Assembly: GCA_965230225.1 (NCBI GenBank)
Contig: CBDDKM010000006.1
Span: forward strand, 124,001 to 188,000
DNA from: CALSMU01 sp965230225
GTDB lineage: Bacteria; Bacteroidota; Bacteroidia; Flavobacteriales_D; Parvicellaceae
Direction: 5' to 3'
DNA length: 64,000 nucleotides
Below the pieces are notes generated by a model. It was not told where the DNA came from, did no database searches, and saw only the letters and a list, made by a program, of their open reading frames with translations. Positions 33,059 through 41,621 of the stretch are shown piece by piece. The translations under genes and the position numbers were made by a program. How positions within the stretch are numbered: position 1 is the first letter of the stretch; every line of letters starts with the position of its first letter.

Positions 33059-34021
33059 ATGAAGCTTTTTCTATTTGTAATATTATCCGTTTGGCTACAA
33101 TGGGGGTATGCCGGAGGTAGGTCTTTTCCTGGGGTAGAGTATAGCTATGTTAAGGTTTATTTATTCAATCTTAATAATGAGCAGGGAGAGCGTCCAGAAT
33201 CCTTTGTAGTAGAAGGAAATTATTATGCTGCCTCTAAAATTGATAATGGGTATTCATTGTCCGAAGAAAAGGTCGAACGACTAAATCGAGTTTTATCTGG
33301 AGATATCAACGTATTGCGAATAGGACTTTCCAAATGCTTTATCCCCAGACATGGAGTTGTCTACTTTAACGAAAACCACGAAGCAGTTGCCTCTGTGTCT
33401 ATTTGTTTCGAATGTGGTATGGTAAAGTTATGGAGTCCTGACGTTAAGTTTCCTCCACTGAATTACAAGAAGGTAGATGAGGGGAAGGCTGAAAAGCAAC
33501 TGGAGTATATTCGATCACAAGTATTTGGAGAAAATATCCCATACTTTGAGAACCCTAAAGAGTACCTTACAATTGTAGATGACTGGAACCGGGAGAATTA
33601 TGATAATGCAATGGAAACTGAATTGGAAGGACAAGATTCTGTATTTACCAAAATCACACAGGAATCACTTAGGTTGTGGTTCCGAAACCCTGCTCAGGTT
33701 AAAGAAGAAAAGGAGGAGAAGGTAACCGCTGGAGGTTCTCGATACCAGTTCAAAACATGGAAGTATAAAAAATCTGATTTTCTTTTTTGGGACGCTTCAG
33801 AAAAGGCAAGTTTAGCTTCTGCCAGTATCGTTGACCCTGAAATTGTTTTACCCAATGGCATGAGTATTGGTATGTCTTCAGAGCAAGTGCTTCGACACTA
33901 CAACTATTTTGAAAAAGATAATATTCCAACCATTCTCTTTGTAAAAGAGGGGAGTGGAACCATCGAATATCATTTTATATACAACACACTTAACTTAATA
34001 AAACTCAACTTTAACCAGTAA
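33059..34021 (+). CDS. Secreted protein of unknown function
   Basis: This 320-residue protein has a signal peptide (cleaved near GYAGG, about 19) and a beta-rich mature chain with charged segments. No motif or family is recognised. The C-terminus (VLPNGMSIGMSSEQVLRHYN, GTIEYHFIYNTLNLIKLNF) resembles small lipoprotein-like domains that assess a pre-set threshold, but that is not enough to name it. A TAACTTTG -7 box lies at 33025-33032. It is 4 bp upstream of the serine hydrolase gene, so the two are probably one transcript. Confidence 0.55.
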   Translation: MKLFLFVILSVWLQWGYAGGRSFPGVEYSYVKVYLFNLNNEQGERPESFVVEGNYYAASKIDNGYSLSEEKVERLNRVLSGDINVLRIGLSKCFIPRHGVVYFNENHEAVASVSICFECGMVKLWSPDVKFPPLNYKKVDEGKAEKQLEYIRSQVFGENIPYFENPKEYLTIVDDWNRENYDNAMETELEGQDSVFTKITQESLRLWFRNPAQVKEEKEEKVTAGGSRYQFKTWKYKKSDFLFWDASEKASLASASIVDPEIVLPNGMSIGMSSEQVLRHYNYFEKDNIPTILFVKEGSGTIEYHFIYNTLNLIKLNFNQ

Positions 34022-34025
34022 CACC

Positions 34026-35549
34026 ATGAAAAAACTATTAGTCGTTCTATTGCTATTGCCTGCCTTGACCTATGGGCAAAAAGCAGTATTAAAAAGATTG
34101 GACAAGTCTTTTCAAACCAGCCTGGAAGCCTGGAACATTCCCGGTATGGCCATATCTATTGTAAAAGAAGATTCCGTAGTATTTGCCGAAGGATATGGAA
34201 TTAGGGATGTCAATACAAAAGAGAAGGTAGATGCCAATACGGTGTTTGCCATTGCTTCCAATACAAAAGCATTTACATCAACTGCTTTGGGTATGTTGGT
34301 GGATGAAGGAAAGATTACCTGGAATGACAAAGTGGTGGACCATCTTCCATATTTTAAACTTTATGATCCTTATGTTACGCAATCCATGACCGTAAGAGAT
34401 CTATTGTCGCACCGTAGTGGGCTAAAAACGTTTAGTGGGGACTTAATATGGTACGGTTCGTTTTATAGCCGTGAAGAAGTGATTAAGAAAGCTCGGTTTT
34501 TAGAACCACAATACAACTTCAGAGCAGAGTTTGGATACTCCAATATTATGTATCTGGCTGCAGGAGAGATTATTCCTGTAGTTGCCAACACTTCGTGGGA
34601 CGACTTCGTGAAGAGTAGGTTATTTAAGCCACTTGGAATGGAGAGAACCACCACTTCAATTACTGATTTAAAGCGAATGAAGAATGTGGCAATGCCTCAT
34701 AATGATGTAAAAGGAGAAAACATCAATATTGGTTATGTTAACTGGGATAATATTGGCCCAGCAGGGAGTATTAATTCTACCGCTAACGATATGGCCAAAT
34801 GGATCAAATTGCAACTCAACAAAGGTAGTTTTAACGGGGTACCGTTGGTTTCAGAAGAGCAGATCAGAGAAATGCGTCATCCACACGTTAACAAAAGAGT
34901 TGGAGCAGGAAGTGAATCTCTTTGGCCTACCAAACATTTTAGTGCATACGGACTAGGTTGGGACCTAATGGATTATCATGGGTACAAGGTTATGACACAT
35001 GGAGGTGGATATGACGGAATGATTTCCAGAACGGTAATTGTACCTGAGCTTGACCTTGGTTTTGTGATCCTTACCAATAACCTAAATTCTCTTCCTTATG
35101 CGTTAATGTTTACCATTCTGGATGAATATATGGATGTGGAGGAAAAGAAGGATTGGAGCGATCTCTTTTTAGAGTTTGAAAAGATAGGGAAAGAAACCAT
35201 GGAACGCGAAACCTATTCGGAAGAACAAAAAAGGGTTCCTAACACCAAGCCAACTTTACCATTAGAAAAATACGTTGGTACCTATGGAGGAGAAATGTAT
35301 GGAGATGCAGAAGTGAAGTTAGTGAATGGAAAACTGGAGGTGCAGTTTTTACCTACAGTGCTGTTTAACGGGAAGTTAGAGCATTGGCACTACAATACAT
35401 TTTCAATAGAAATGGTTAGTGTACCTTCACTTCCAAAAGGAAAGTGTAGTTTTGTAATCGATGATATGGGAGAAGTGGAAGAGATGAGAATCGATATTCC
35501 CAATCCCGATTTTGACTTTACTGAACTGGAGTTTAAAAGAAAAGATTAA
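34026..35549 (+). CDS. Exported serine hydrolase (class C beta-lactamase/PBP4-like fold)
   Basis: This 507-residue protein has a signal peptide (ending LTYGQ). The beta-lactamase-type domain (about 20-385) has the SxxK motif as SNTK (Ser78, Lys81), the YxN motif as YSN (about 170) and a THGGGYDG segment in place of KTG. The last 100 residues (PLEKYVGTYGGEMYGDAEV) form the DUF3471-like lipocalin-type tail. Such enzymes act as D-aminopeptidases, esterases or modulators of peptidoglycan; the substrate is unknown. It is immediately followed, with no spacer, by bshB1, and preceded by the secreted protein, which suggests an operon. Confidence 0.87.
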   Translation: MKKLLVVLLLLPALTYGQKAVLKRLDKSFQTSLEAWNIPGMAISIVKEDSVVFAEGYGIRDVNTKEKVDANTVFAIASNTKAFTSTALGMLVDEGKITWNDKVVDHLPYFKLYDPYVTQSMTVRDLLSHRSGLKTFSGDLIWYGSFYSREEVIKKARFLEPQYNFRAEFGYSNIMYLAAGEIIPVVANTSWDDFVKSRLFKPLGMERTTTSITDLKRMKNVAMPHNDVKGENINIGYVNWDNIGPAGSINSTANDMAKWIKLQLNKGSFNGVPLVSEEQIREMRHPHVNKRVGAGSESLWPTKHFSAYGLGWDLMDYHGYKVMTHGGGYDGMISRTVIVPELDLGFVILTNNLNSLPYALMFTILDEYMDVEEKKDWSDLFLEFEKIGKETMERETYSEEQKRVPNTKPTLPLEKYVGTYGGEMYGDAEVKLVNGKLEVQFLPTVLFNGKLEHWHYNTFSIEMVSVPSLPKGKCSFVIDDMGEVEEMRIDIPNPDFDFTELEFKRKD

Positions 35550-36266
35550 ATGAAATTAGACATTCTGGTATTTGCTGCCCACCCGGACGATGCTGAACTA
35601 GCAGCATCTGGAACCATTATTAAACACATAAAAAGCGGGAAAAAGGTAGGGGTAGTAGACTTAACCGAAGGAGAGTTAGGAAGCAGAGGTAGTGCGGAGC
35701 TACGATATAAAGAAGCTGCTGCGTCTGCAAAAATCATGAACTTATCGGCAAGAGAAAATCTCAATTTGGGAGATGGATTTTTTGAGGTAACTCAAGAGAA
35801 CCTTGTGCGAATAATAAAAGCCATCAGAAAATACCAACCGGATGTAGTACTTTGCAATGCAGTTAGAGATAGACACCCGGATCATCAGCGAGGAGGAGAG
35901 TTAGTTTCCAGAGCTTGTTTTTTATCCGGTCTTGTAAAAATTGAAACTGAATTGGAAGGGAAACAACAGGAGAAGTGGAGACCCAACGCGGTGTATCACT
36001 ATATTCAGGACCATTGGATTGATCCGGATTTCGTGGTAGACATTACTGATGAGTTCGATACTAAAATGGAAAGCATTATGGCATTTGGTTCTCAATTTTT
36101 CAACCCAAATAGCACGGAGCCAGAAACACCGATTTCTTCACCGGAATTTATAGAGCATATAAAGGGAAGGTGTAGAGCACATGGGCGAATAATAAACGCC
36201 AAATATGGAGAAGGATTTACTGTAGAAAGGGCAGTGGGAGTAAATGATATTACTGAATTAAAATAG
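35550..36266 (+). CDS. bshB1: Bacillithiol biosynthesis deacetylase BshB1
   Basis: The 238-residue enzyme starts at the base after the preceding stop codon. It belongs to the LmbE/GlcNAc deacetylase fold: FAAHPDDAELAASG holds the zinc ligands (His11, Asp13-Asp14), VVDLTEGELGSRGSAELR the substrate loop, and RHPDHQRGGEL the second His cluster (about 110-114). The length and the full motif set match BshB1 of Bacteroidota, which deacetylates GlcNAc-malate to GlcN-malate in bacillithiol synthesis. The other bsh genes are not in the window. Complete. Confidence 0.92.
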   Translation: MKLDILVFAAHPDDAELAASGTIIKHIKSGKKVGVVDLTEGELGSRGSAELRYKEAAASAKIMNLSARENLNLGDGFFEVTQENLVRIIKAIRKYQPDVVLCNAVRDRHPDHQRGGELVSRACFLSGLVKIETELEGKQQEKWRPNAVYHYIQDHWIDPDFVVDITDEFDTKMESIMAFGSQFFNPNSTEPETPISSPEFIEHIKGRCRAHGRIINAKYGEGFTVERAVGVNDITELK

Positions 36267-36307
36267 AATAGAAAAATAAAAGTTATACTTGTTCGAATAT
36301 TAGATAG

Positions 36308-37186
36308 ATGATGAAAAAAGTATTGTATTTAGCCTCGTTTTTGTTGTTACTAACAGCATGTAATGAAACAGAACAACCAACTACAGAGTCGGAAGGAAAT
36401 GGAGTAAACAGCGCAGAATTTGATGAGATTAAAAAAGAAAACTTAATCTTAAAAAGGGAGTTAGCCGCGAAGGATTCTACCATCGATTATTTTGCCTCTT
36501 ACATGAATGAGGTAAGAACCAATTTGGATTTAATCAGAGATAAGCAAGGGTTGATTATTTCCTACCAGGCTAATCCGGAAATGCTTACTGCAGATAATCC
36601 TGATTTAATTGAAGACATTAAGGTATTGGCTCAATTGATGGCAGATAACAAGAGTAAAATCTCTCAGTTGAAATCTGAAATCAGCAATGCTAACTTACAA
36701 ATGTCTGAGTTCGAAGAAATGATCATTTCCTTAACGGAAGAAGTGGAAATGAAGAACATGGAAATCTACCAGCTACAACAGGAGTTGGAAAACATGGATG
36801 GAGCATTTACCGAGTTGTTTCAGGCGTACGAAGAAACCAGCGAACAATTGGACATTGCCAAAGATCACATCAATACAGCCTGGTTTACTTACGGAACTAA
36901 AGATGAATTGTACGAAAATGGTGTAATTACGAAAGAGGGAGGATTTATTGGAATTGGTAAAATCAACAAACTAAAAGACGATTTTAACAAGACTTACTTT
37001 ACCGAAGTAAAGATTGATGCATTAACAGAAATTCCATTAGGGGTTAAAAAGGCTGATATCATTACAACACATCCTCAGGATTCTTACGATTTAGTTGATA
37101 ATGGAGAAACCATTGAGAAATTAGCCATTAAAGATCAGGCTAAATTCTGGGGTGCTTCTAAGTACCTTGTGATTGTTGTAAAATAA
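36308..37186 (+). CDS. Coiled-coil lipoprotein
   Basis: This 292-residue lipoprotein has Cys18 (LLTACNE) as the probable lipid site. Residues about 35-190 are Glu/Leu/Lys-rich heptads (KKENLILKRELAAKDS, NKSKISQLKSEISNANL, ISLTEEVEMKNMEIYQLQQE) and predict a long coiled coil. The C-terminal 100 residues (NTAWFTYGTKDELYENGVI, GKINKLKDDFNKTYFTE) form a small globular part conserved in Bacteroidota proteins of the same design. The function is unknown. A weak TATACTTG box lies at 36284-36291. It is monocistronic. Confidence 0.7.
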   Translation: MMKKVLYLASFLLLLTACNETEQPTTESEGNGVNSAEFDEIKKENLILKRELAAKDSTIDYFASYMNEVRTNLDLIRDKQGLIISYQANPEMLTADNPDLIEDIKVLAQLMADNKSKISQLKSEISNANLQMSEFEEMIISLTEEVEMKNMEIYQLQQELENMDGAFTELFQAYEETSEQLDIAKDHINTAWFTYGTKDELYENGVITKEGGFIGIGKINKLKDDFNKTYFTEVKIDALTEIPLGVKKADIITTHPQDSYDLVDNGETIEKLAIKDQAKFWGASKYLVIVVK

Positions 37187-37272
37187 TCTGTTCCAACATA
37201 CTTTATACGGTTATTCGCCGTTATTGCTCTTTAGGAATTCAGTATTGAACCCAAAAGGAACTATAGTGTACC

Positions 37273-37303
37273 TTGCATTGAACCTAAAAATATTGTAAAT
37301 TTG
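37273..37303 (+). promoter_or_regulatory. clpS promoter, probably giving a leaderless mRNA
   Basis: TTG (37273-37275), a 20-bp spacer and TAAATTTG (37296-37303) match both Bacteroidota boxes. The -7 box ends 4 bp before the ATG at 37308. Confidence 0.65.
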
Positions 37304-37307
37304 CTAT

Positions 37308-37583
37308 ATGTCTTATCAGGAACAAGTAGAGGAATTAGTACAGGTACAAGAAGTACTGGAAGAACAGAAAGATCTGATTCTTTACAATGATGATGTAAAT
37401 ACATTTGATCATGTGATCAATATTTTAATGAAGTATTGTGATCATAGTTCAATTCAAGCGGAGCAATGTGCACACATTGTTCACAATAACGGAAAATGCC
37501 AGGTAAAGCGAGGGGAATTTGAAAAACTAAAGCCCATTTGCGAAGCAATGCTGGAATCCGGTTTATCAGCAAAAATTGAATAA
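37308..37583 (+). CDS. clpS: ATP-dependent Clp protease adaptor ClpS
   Basis: This 91-residue protein matches ClpS: the N-end-rule binding region ILYNDDVNTFDHVINILMKY carries the Asn-Asp-Asp and Met elements, and the second half has CDHSSIQAEQCAHIVHNNG and CEAMLESGLSAKIE. ClpS delivers proteins with N-terminal Phe, Leu, Trp or Tyr to the ClpAP protease in the cytoplasm. No clpA is adjacent. A strong terminator follows at once. The TAAATTTG box 4 bp before the ATG predicts a leaderless transcript. Confidence 0.92.
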   Translation: MSYQEQVEELVQVQEVLEEQKDLILYNDDVNTFDHVINILMKYCDHSSIQAEQCAHIVHNNGKCQVKRGEFEKLKPICEAMLESGLSAKIE

Positions 37584-37594
37584 TAGATATTGGA

Positions 37595-37617
37595 GGATGG
37601 GAAACCATCCTTTTTTT
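37595..37617 (+). terminator. clpS terminator
   Basis: GGATGG-GAAA-CCATCC is a 6-bp GC-rich stem with a GNRA loop followed by seven T residues. Confidence 0.9.
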
Positions 37618-37670
37618 ATGCCCATTTTAGTCATTTAACTTTGGCATAAAATTGTATAGACTATAACTGT

Positions 37671-37678
37671 TATATTTG
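37671..37678 (+). promoter_or_regulatory. -7 element of the M48 peptidase gene
   Basis: TATATTTG matches TAnnTTTG and ends 19 bp before the ATG at 37698. Confidence 0.5.
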
Positions 37679-37697
37679 TCCAACTAAATTTTACTAT

Positions 37698-38474
37698 ATG
37701 AAAAGGATCGCAATCGTATTAGCTGTGGTGATGGGAGTAGTAGCTTGTTCTAAAGTGCCCATTTCAGGAAGAAGGCAAGCTCATTTAATGCCGGAAAGCA
37801 ATTTGATAGATATGGCTAAACAACAGTACGCTGCTTTTTTAGCAGAAGCTAATGTATTGCCGGATAACGATCCAAGGTCTCAGCGAGTAATAAGAGTGGG
37901 GAACAAGATTAAAATGGCTACTGAAGACTTTTTAACCAGAAAAGGATTTGAAAAGCGAATCGAAGGATTTGAGTGGGAGTTCAAAACAGTAGAAGAGGAG
38001 ATTGTAAATGCATGGTGTATGCCTGGAGGTAAAGTTTGTGTGTATACAGAAATTTTAAAATTAGCAGAAACTGACGATGAGTTAGCGGTGATTATGGGGC
38101 ACGAAATTGCTCACGCTATTGCAAGGCATGGAAATGAGAGAATGAGTCAGCAGATGGTGTTTATGGGCGTAGGAAGCGTATTGGCACCACAAGATACCAC
38201 TCAGGTTTCTATTTTTCATCAGGTATACATGGGAGCTGGAACACTGGGAATGTTAAAGTACAGTAGAAATCACGAAACCGAATCCGATAAGTTAGGGTTG
38301 GTGTTTATGAAAGTAGCTGGTTATGATCCTTATGCAGCGATTACTTTCTGGGAAAAAATGGCAGCTCTTGGAGGAGCAAAACCACCTCAGGTACTAAGTA
38401 CACACCCTAGCAGCGAAAAAAGAATTGCAGATATTGACGAATTTTTAATGACAATCGATCAATATTTAGAATAG
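37698..38474 (+). CDS. M48-family metallopeptidase, lipoprotein
   Basis: This 258-residue lipoprotein has its lipid Cys at 17 (GVVACSK). The zinc-binding HExxH is in IMGHEIAHAIARHG (about 135-145) and the third ligand Glu in NHETESDKLGLVFM. The YDPYAAITFWEKM and STHPSSEKRI segments are typical of periplasmic M48C peptidases such as LoiP/BepA/YfgC-type quality-control proteases. It probably processes misassembled outer-membrane proteins or lipoproteins. Complete, monocistronic, with tRNA-Arg 26 bp downstream. Confidence 0.88.
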   Translation: MKRIAIVLAVVMGVVACSKVPISGRRQAHLMPESNLIDMAKQQYAAFLAEANVLPDNDPRSQRVIRVGNKIKMATEDFLTRKGFEKRIEGFEWEFKTVEEEIVNAWCMPGGKVCVYTEILKLAETDDELAVIMGHEIAHAIARHGNERMSQQMVFMGVGSVLAPQDTTQVSIFHQVYMGAGTLGMLKYSRNHETESDKLGLVFMKVAGYDPYAAITFWEKMAALGGAKPPQVLSTHPSSEKRIADIDEFLMTIDQYLE

Positions 38475-38479
38475 TTATA

Positions 38480-38487
38480 TATCTTTG
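38480..38487 (+). promoter_or_regulatory. -7 element of the tRNA gene
   Basis: TATCTTTG matches TAnnTTTG and lies 13 bp before the mature 5' end of the tRNA, within the expected distance. Confidence 0.45.
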
Positions 38488-38500
38488 CAGCCCAATTATT

Positions 38501-38574
38501 GGCCACGTGGCGCAACTGAATAGCGCATCTGATTACGGCTCAGAAGGTTCCAGGTTTGAATCCTGGCGTGGTCA
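38501..38574 (+). tRNA. tRNA-Arg(ACG)
   Basis: The 74-nt sequence folds as a cloverleaf: acceptor arms GGCCACG and CGTGGTC, D arm GCGC/GCGC, anticodon stem TCTGA/TCAGA with loop TTACGGC (anticodon ACG, read as ICG), and T arm CCAGG/CCTGG with TTTGAAT. The discriminator base is A and CCA is not encoded. It reads CGU/CGC/CGA Arg codons. Confidence 0.95.
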
Positions 38575-38579
38575 CTAAG

Positions 38580-38621
38580 AAAGCAAAGTCCAATGAGTTT
38601 TCACTCATTGGACTTTGCTTT
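38580..38621 (+). terminator. Terminator of the tRNA gene
   Basis: A nearly perfect 19-bp stem (AAAGCAAAGTCCAATGAGT and its complement) with a 4-nt loop is followed by a short T run. It follows the tRNA by a few bases. Confidence 0.85.
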
Positions 38622-39180
38622 TAACATTCGGAGTTGGATCAGGATCACGCAGTAATCGATTAGATAAAATACTCCACTTCAAAGACGACCCCTTCCATCG
38701 AGAGAACGCTTTATTTCGATGCACGATGGAACGATTTTTCGATGATCGACTTTTTGGGCAAAAGAAAAAACTTCACTTCAAAGACCAATCCCCTCTACAA
38801 TGATGGAATTGCAAATTCTATCGAGATGACAAACGTCTTTGAATGTTCGGTTGATATTGGGGTGTTATGGATAGAATGAGGAATAGTTTTTACAAATTCT
38901 TCTTTAACCTTCTCTAGATTCCAGATATCCGCTGCGCTACTTCTGGAATAAGAATGGTTGCGGTAAATTAGTGGAGTTTGGGGTATATGGGAAGACATGC
39001 TGTAAAAGAGTGTGATGTAACAGAAAAACTCCCACTTCAAAGACTCCTACAATGATGGAATTGCAAATTCCATCGAGCGAACGTTTTATTTCGACACACG
39101 GTGAATAGATATTTCGATGGATCGTTTTTTTGAGACAAATGCCAATCATACTGGAAAACACAATATCTCAAGCTTCATAT
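38622..39180. repeat. Degenerate intergenic repeats (three related copies), no gene
   Basis: Three decayed copies of one unit lie at about 38670-38770, 38770-38835 and 39030-39130. They share CACTTCAAAGAC near their start. The second and third share a CTACAATGATGG block with GATGGAATT-GCA-AATTCCATC (a 9-bp inverted repeat, one mismatch in the second). The first and third share the CCATCGAG..GAACG.TTTATTTCGA block and a CGATTTTT/GATCGTTTTT end. Short open frames in both strands here are in repeat sequence and have no gene character. Confidence 0.6.
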
Positions 39181-39205
39181 CGTTACTTTTTAACCACATT
39201 CAATC

Positions 39206-39559
39206 ATGAAGTTTACTGGAGTTTTATTGCTATTAGTTTTGATTGTTAGTTGCAAGAAGCAAGCTGATGAAAGCTGTTCCTGTAATGACATAGTAGGGTA
39301 TAGTTGTATGAGCTACGAGCAAACCATGAGTAGTGATCCCTGGGGAGAGTACAGTTTACCAACAGATACACTCATAGTAAAGCTGGTCGATCATTTTAGT
39401 CCTTTAGGAATAGATATCATCGAACCTCAATTGATTAATCAGGACGCTAATAATTGTATGACACCCGAAGCAGGCTGTAAAACTGGTCGAATTTATTGTG
39501 TAATGGTAGTGGACAGTGTTGTATCGGACATGATAGCCAATGGATTTCAATCTCAATAG
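39206..39559 (+). CDS. Small Cys-rich lipoprotein of unknown function
   Basis: This 117-residue lipoprotein has its lipid Cys at 16 (LIVSCKK), and ESCSCNDIVGYSCMSYEQ then contributes three more Cys near the N-terminus, with others at NNCMTPEAGCKTGRIYC. The regular Cys pattern suggests a disulphide-stabilised surface domain. No family is recognised. Its stop is 2 bp before the next gene's start, so the two are translationally coupled. Confidence 0.55.
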   Translation: MKFTGVLLLLVLIVSCKKQADESCSCNDIVGYSCMSYEQTMSSDPWGEYSLPTDTLIVKLVDHFSPLGIDIIEPQLINQDANNCMTPEAGCKTGRIYCVMVVDSVVSDMIANGFQSQ

Positions 39560-39561
39560 TT

Positions 39562-40077
39562 ATGAAAAGAGGGAAGGTTATGAAAGAATTATTGATCTTG
39601 GTTATATGTTTTTGTTGTTCAACTCCTATGTTTGGCCAGGTTGAAAGTAAGGTGACTTTTGATTCTACGCTAATTACTCCATCACAAACATATTCCTTTC
39701 CATTTGTAAAATGTGAACAAAAGATTCAAGAGAAGCGAAAACTAACCGAATACATTTATTCTCACAGCGTATCCGGAAATTCCATCCGATTGATCTTATA
39801 TAGTGACCAATCTTATATGCAGTACTATAGTTCCGATGTGCCTAATTATTCTTTTAATAAAGGAACTTATCACTTTGAAGAAGACAAACTTATCCTATCA
39901 TGTAACTGGTCATTAGCAAAACCTGAGACTTGCTTTATTAATATTCTTAAAGTTGAGGACAATATTCTAGTACAATTAGTAGGTGAAAAAGGAACAGATT
40001 TGAATTGCTCTGATATCGACCTCTTAAATATGGAGTTATTGGAAGAGTCTTATTCATACCAACGGGTAGGTGAGTAA
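39562..40077 (+). CDS. Exported protein of unknown function
   Basis: The start is taken at MKRGKVMKELLILV (39562), 2 bp after the upstream stop; MKELLILVICFC (39580) would give the same signal peptide ending MFGQ. The frame is open further upstream inside the previous gene, but that extension has no signal character. The mature chain of about 145 residues is beta-rich with three Cys residues, and resembles lipocalin-like exported proteins only in general outline (NYSFNKGTYHFEEDKLILSC). Function unknown; probably paired with the preceding lipoprotein. Confidence 0.55.
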   Translation: MKRGKVMKELLILVICFCCSTPMFGQVESKVTFDSTLITPSQTYSFPFVKCEQKIQEKRKLTEYIYSHSVSGNSIRLILYSDQSYMQYYSSDVPNYSFNKGTYHFEEDKLILSCNWSLAKPETCFINILKVEDNILVQLVGEKGTDLNCSDIDLLNMELLEESYSYQRVGE

Positions 40078-40165
40078 TTAATATGAGCTATTTACTCCAC
40101 GTAACAGGTATTTCTAACCATTTATAATTGATTATCCCCAATAAGAACTCATTACCTAAAATGAT

Positions 40166-40173
40166 TACTTTTG
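40166..40173 (+). promoter_or_regulatory. -7 element of the mod operon
   Basis: TACTTTTG matches TAnnTTTG and ends 6 bp before the modA ATG, so the transcript is expected to be leaderless or nearly so. Confidence 0.5.
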
Positions 40174-40179
40174 CCGGAC

Positions 40180-40953
40180 ATGAAAGCAGTTGTGAGAATA
40201 TTATTGGCCGTTGTTCTTTTCATTACTATAAGCTCTTGTACTACCGAAGGAGGTAACTCCAATAAAGTAACGGTGGCAGTAGCTGCTAACCTGAAATACG
40301 CTATGGAAGATATTTCCAAAGCATTTGAGGAAAAACATGGAGTTGAGGTGCATGTGTCATCCGGATCTTCAGGAACACTTACCGCACAAATTAAGAACGA
40401 TGCTCCTTTTGATGTGTTTATATCTGCTAACCTCAGGTATCCAAATAAGCTTAATGAGGAAGGTTTAACTATTGCTGAGCCAGAAGTATATGCCTATGGT
40501 AAGTTGATCATGTGGAGCTTTGATGATCATGATTTATCTCGTGGATTGGGGGCTTTAATGGATTCAAGAATCAAAAAAATAGGAGTGGCAAACCCAGAAA
40601 TTGCTCCTTATGGTATTGCTGCAATGGATGCTCTTAAAAACAGTGGATTATACGAAAGTATAGAAGACAAGATTGTTTTTGGAGAAAGTGTAGGACAGGT
40701 CAATCAGTATATTAAATCGGGTGCTGTAGATGTAGGGCTAACAAGCAAGTCAGGACTATTTTCGTTAAAAGAATCGAAGCGTGGCAATTGGCAGGAAGTG
40801 GAGTCCGATTATTACCAACCCATCGAACAAGGAATAGTCATTTTGAAGCAAGGAGAGAAGAATAACTCCGAAAATGCTCAGCTTTTTTATAACTTTATGT
40901 TCTCCGAAGAGGTTAAAGAAATACTTAAAAGCTACGGTTACGGACTGAAATGA
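40180..40953 (+). CDS. modA: Molybdate ABC transporter substrate-binding lipoprotein
   Basis: The start is ATG 40180 (MKAVVRILLAVVLF); a TTG nine bases upstream is in frame but would only lengthen the signal. Lipid Cys is at about 20 (ISSCTTEG). The ~257-residue protein is ModA-like: VTVAVAANLKYAMEDISKAFE, VHVSSGSSGTLTAQI (the two Ser motif that holds the oxyanion), FDVFISANLRYP, and GVANPEIAPYGIAAMDAL, then GAVDVGLTSKSG. It binds molybdate (or tungstate) and passes it to ModB. It overlaps modB by 4 bp. Confidence 0.93.
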   Translation: MKAVVRILLAVVLFITISSCTTEGGNSNKVTVAVAANLKYAMEDISKAFEEKHGVEVHVSSGSSGTLTAQIKNDAPFDVFISANLRYPNKLNEEGLTIAEPEVYAYGKLIMWSFDDHDLSRGLGALMDSRIKKIGVANPEIAPYGIAAMDALKNSGLYESIEDKIVFGESVGQVNQYIKSGAVDVGLTSKSGLFSLKESKRGNWQEVESDYYQPIEQGIVILKQGEKNNSENAQLFYNFMFSEEVKEILKSYGYGLK

Positions 40954-41621
40954 ACTGGACGCCTTTCTTAATTACATTTAAGCTAGCTTCAATTACTACG
41001 TTGATCCTTTTTGTTGTTGCTATACCTCTGGCATATTGGTTAGCCTATTCCAAAAGTAAATTCAAGTTTTTTATAGAGGCACTGGTAAGTATGCCCATCG
41101 TATTGCCGCCATCGGTGTTAGGTTTTTATTTGCTTATCATGTTAGGAAGTGATGGTTTAATAGGTGGGATGACAAAATCATTGTTCGATGTTAGTCTTGC
41201 TTTTACGTTCACAGGATTGGTCATTGGTTCGGTTATTTACAGTTTACCATTTATGGTGCAACCAATCCAAAATGGTTTTGAATCTTTACCAAAATCTTAT
41301 AAAGAAGCTTCGTATACGCTTGGTAAAAGTAGGTGGACCACTTTATTGAAAGTTTTATTACCATGCATAAAGCCTGCTTTACTAACGGGTGTCGTTCTTA
41401 GTTTTGCTCATACCATAGGAGAATTCGGAGTGGTGTTAATGATTGGTGGAAATCTGGAGGAAACCAGAGTAGCTTCTATAGCCATTTACGATAGCGTAAA
41501 CATGATGGATTACGATACCGCCAACACTTATTCATTTATACTATTGCTCTTTAGTTTTGTGGTGCTATCCGCAGTGTACCTGATTTCAAAAAGAGGATTT
41601 AAATCGTTAGGGAAAAGATGA
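40950..41621 (+). CDS. modB: Molybdate ABC transporter permease
   Basis: This 223-residue inner-membrane permease has five or six membrane segments (TFKLASITTLILFVVAIPLA onward). The cytoplasmic EAA-type loop that docks with the ATPase is PKSYKEASYTLGKSRWTTLL, followed by KVLLPCIKPALLTGVVLSFAHTIGEFG, typical of ModB/CysT. It overlaps both modA and modC by 4 bp (ATGA type), so the three proteins are co-translated. Confidence 0.93.
   Translation: MNWTPFLITFKLASITTLILFVVAIPLAYWLAYSKSKFKFFIEALVSMPIVLPPSVLGFYLLIMLGSDGLIGGMTKSLFDVSLAFTFTGLVIGSVIYSLPFMVQPIQNGFESLPKSYKEASYTLGKSRWTTLLKVLLPCIKPALLTGVVLSFAHTIGEFGVVLMIGGNLEETRVASIAIYDSVNMMDYDTANTYSFILLLFSFVVLSAVYLISKRGFKSLGKR

Noticed and set aside
38615..39161. 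Several short open frames on both strands
   Set aside because: All lie in the degenerate intergenic repeats and are not conserved between repeat copies.
38501..39180. tRNA-Arg as an integration site for a mobile element
   Set aside because: No integrase gene and no direct repeat of the tRNA 3' end was seen downstream; the repeats there do not copy the tRNA.
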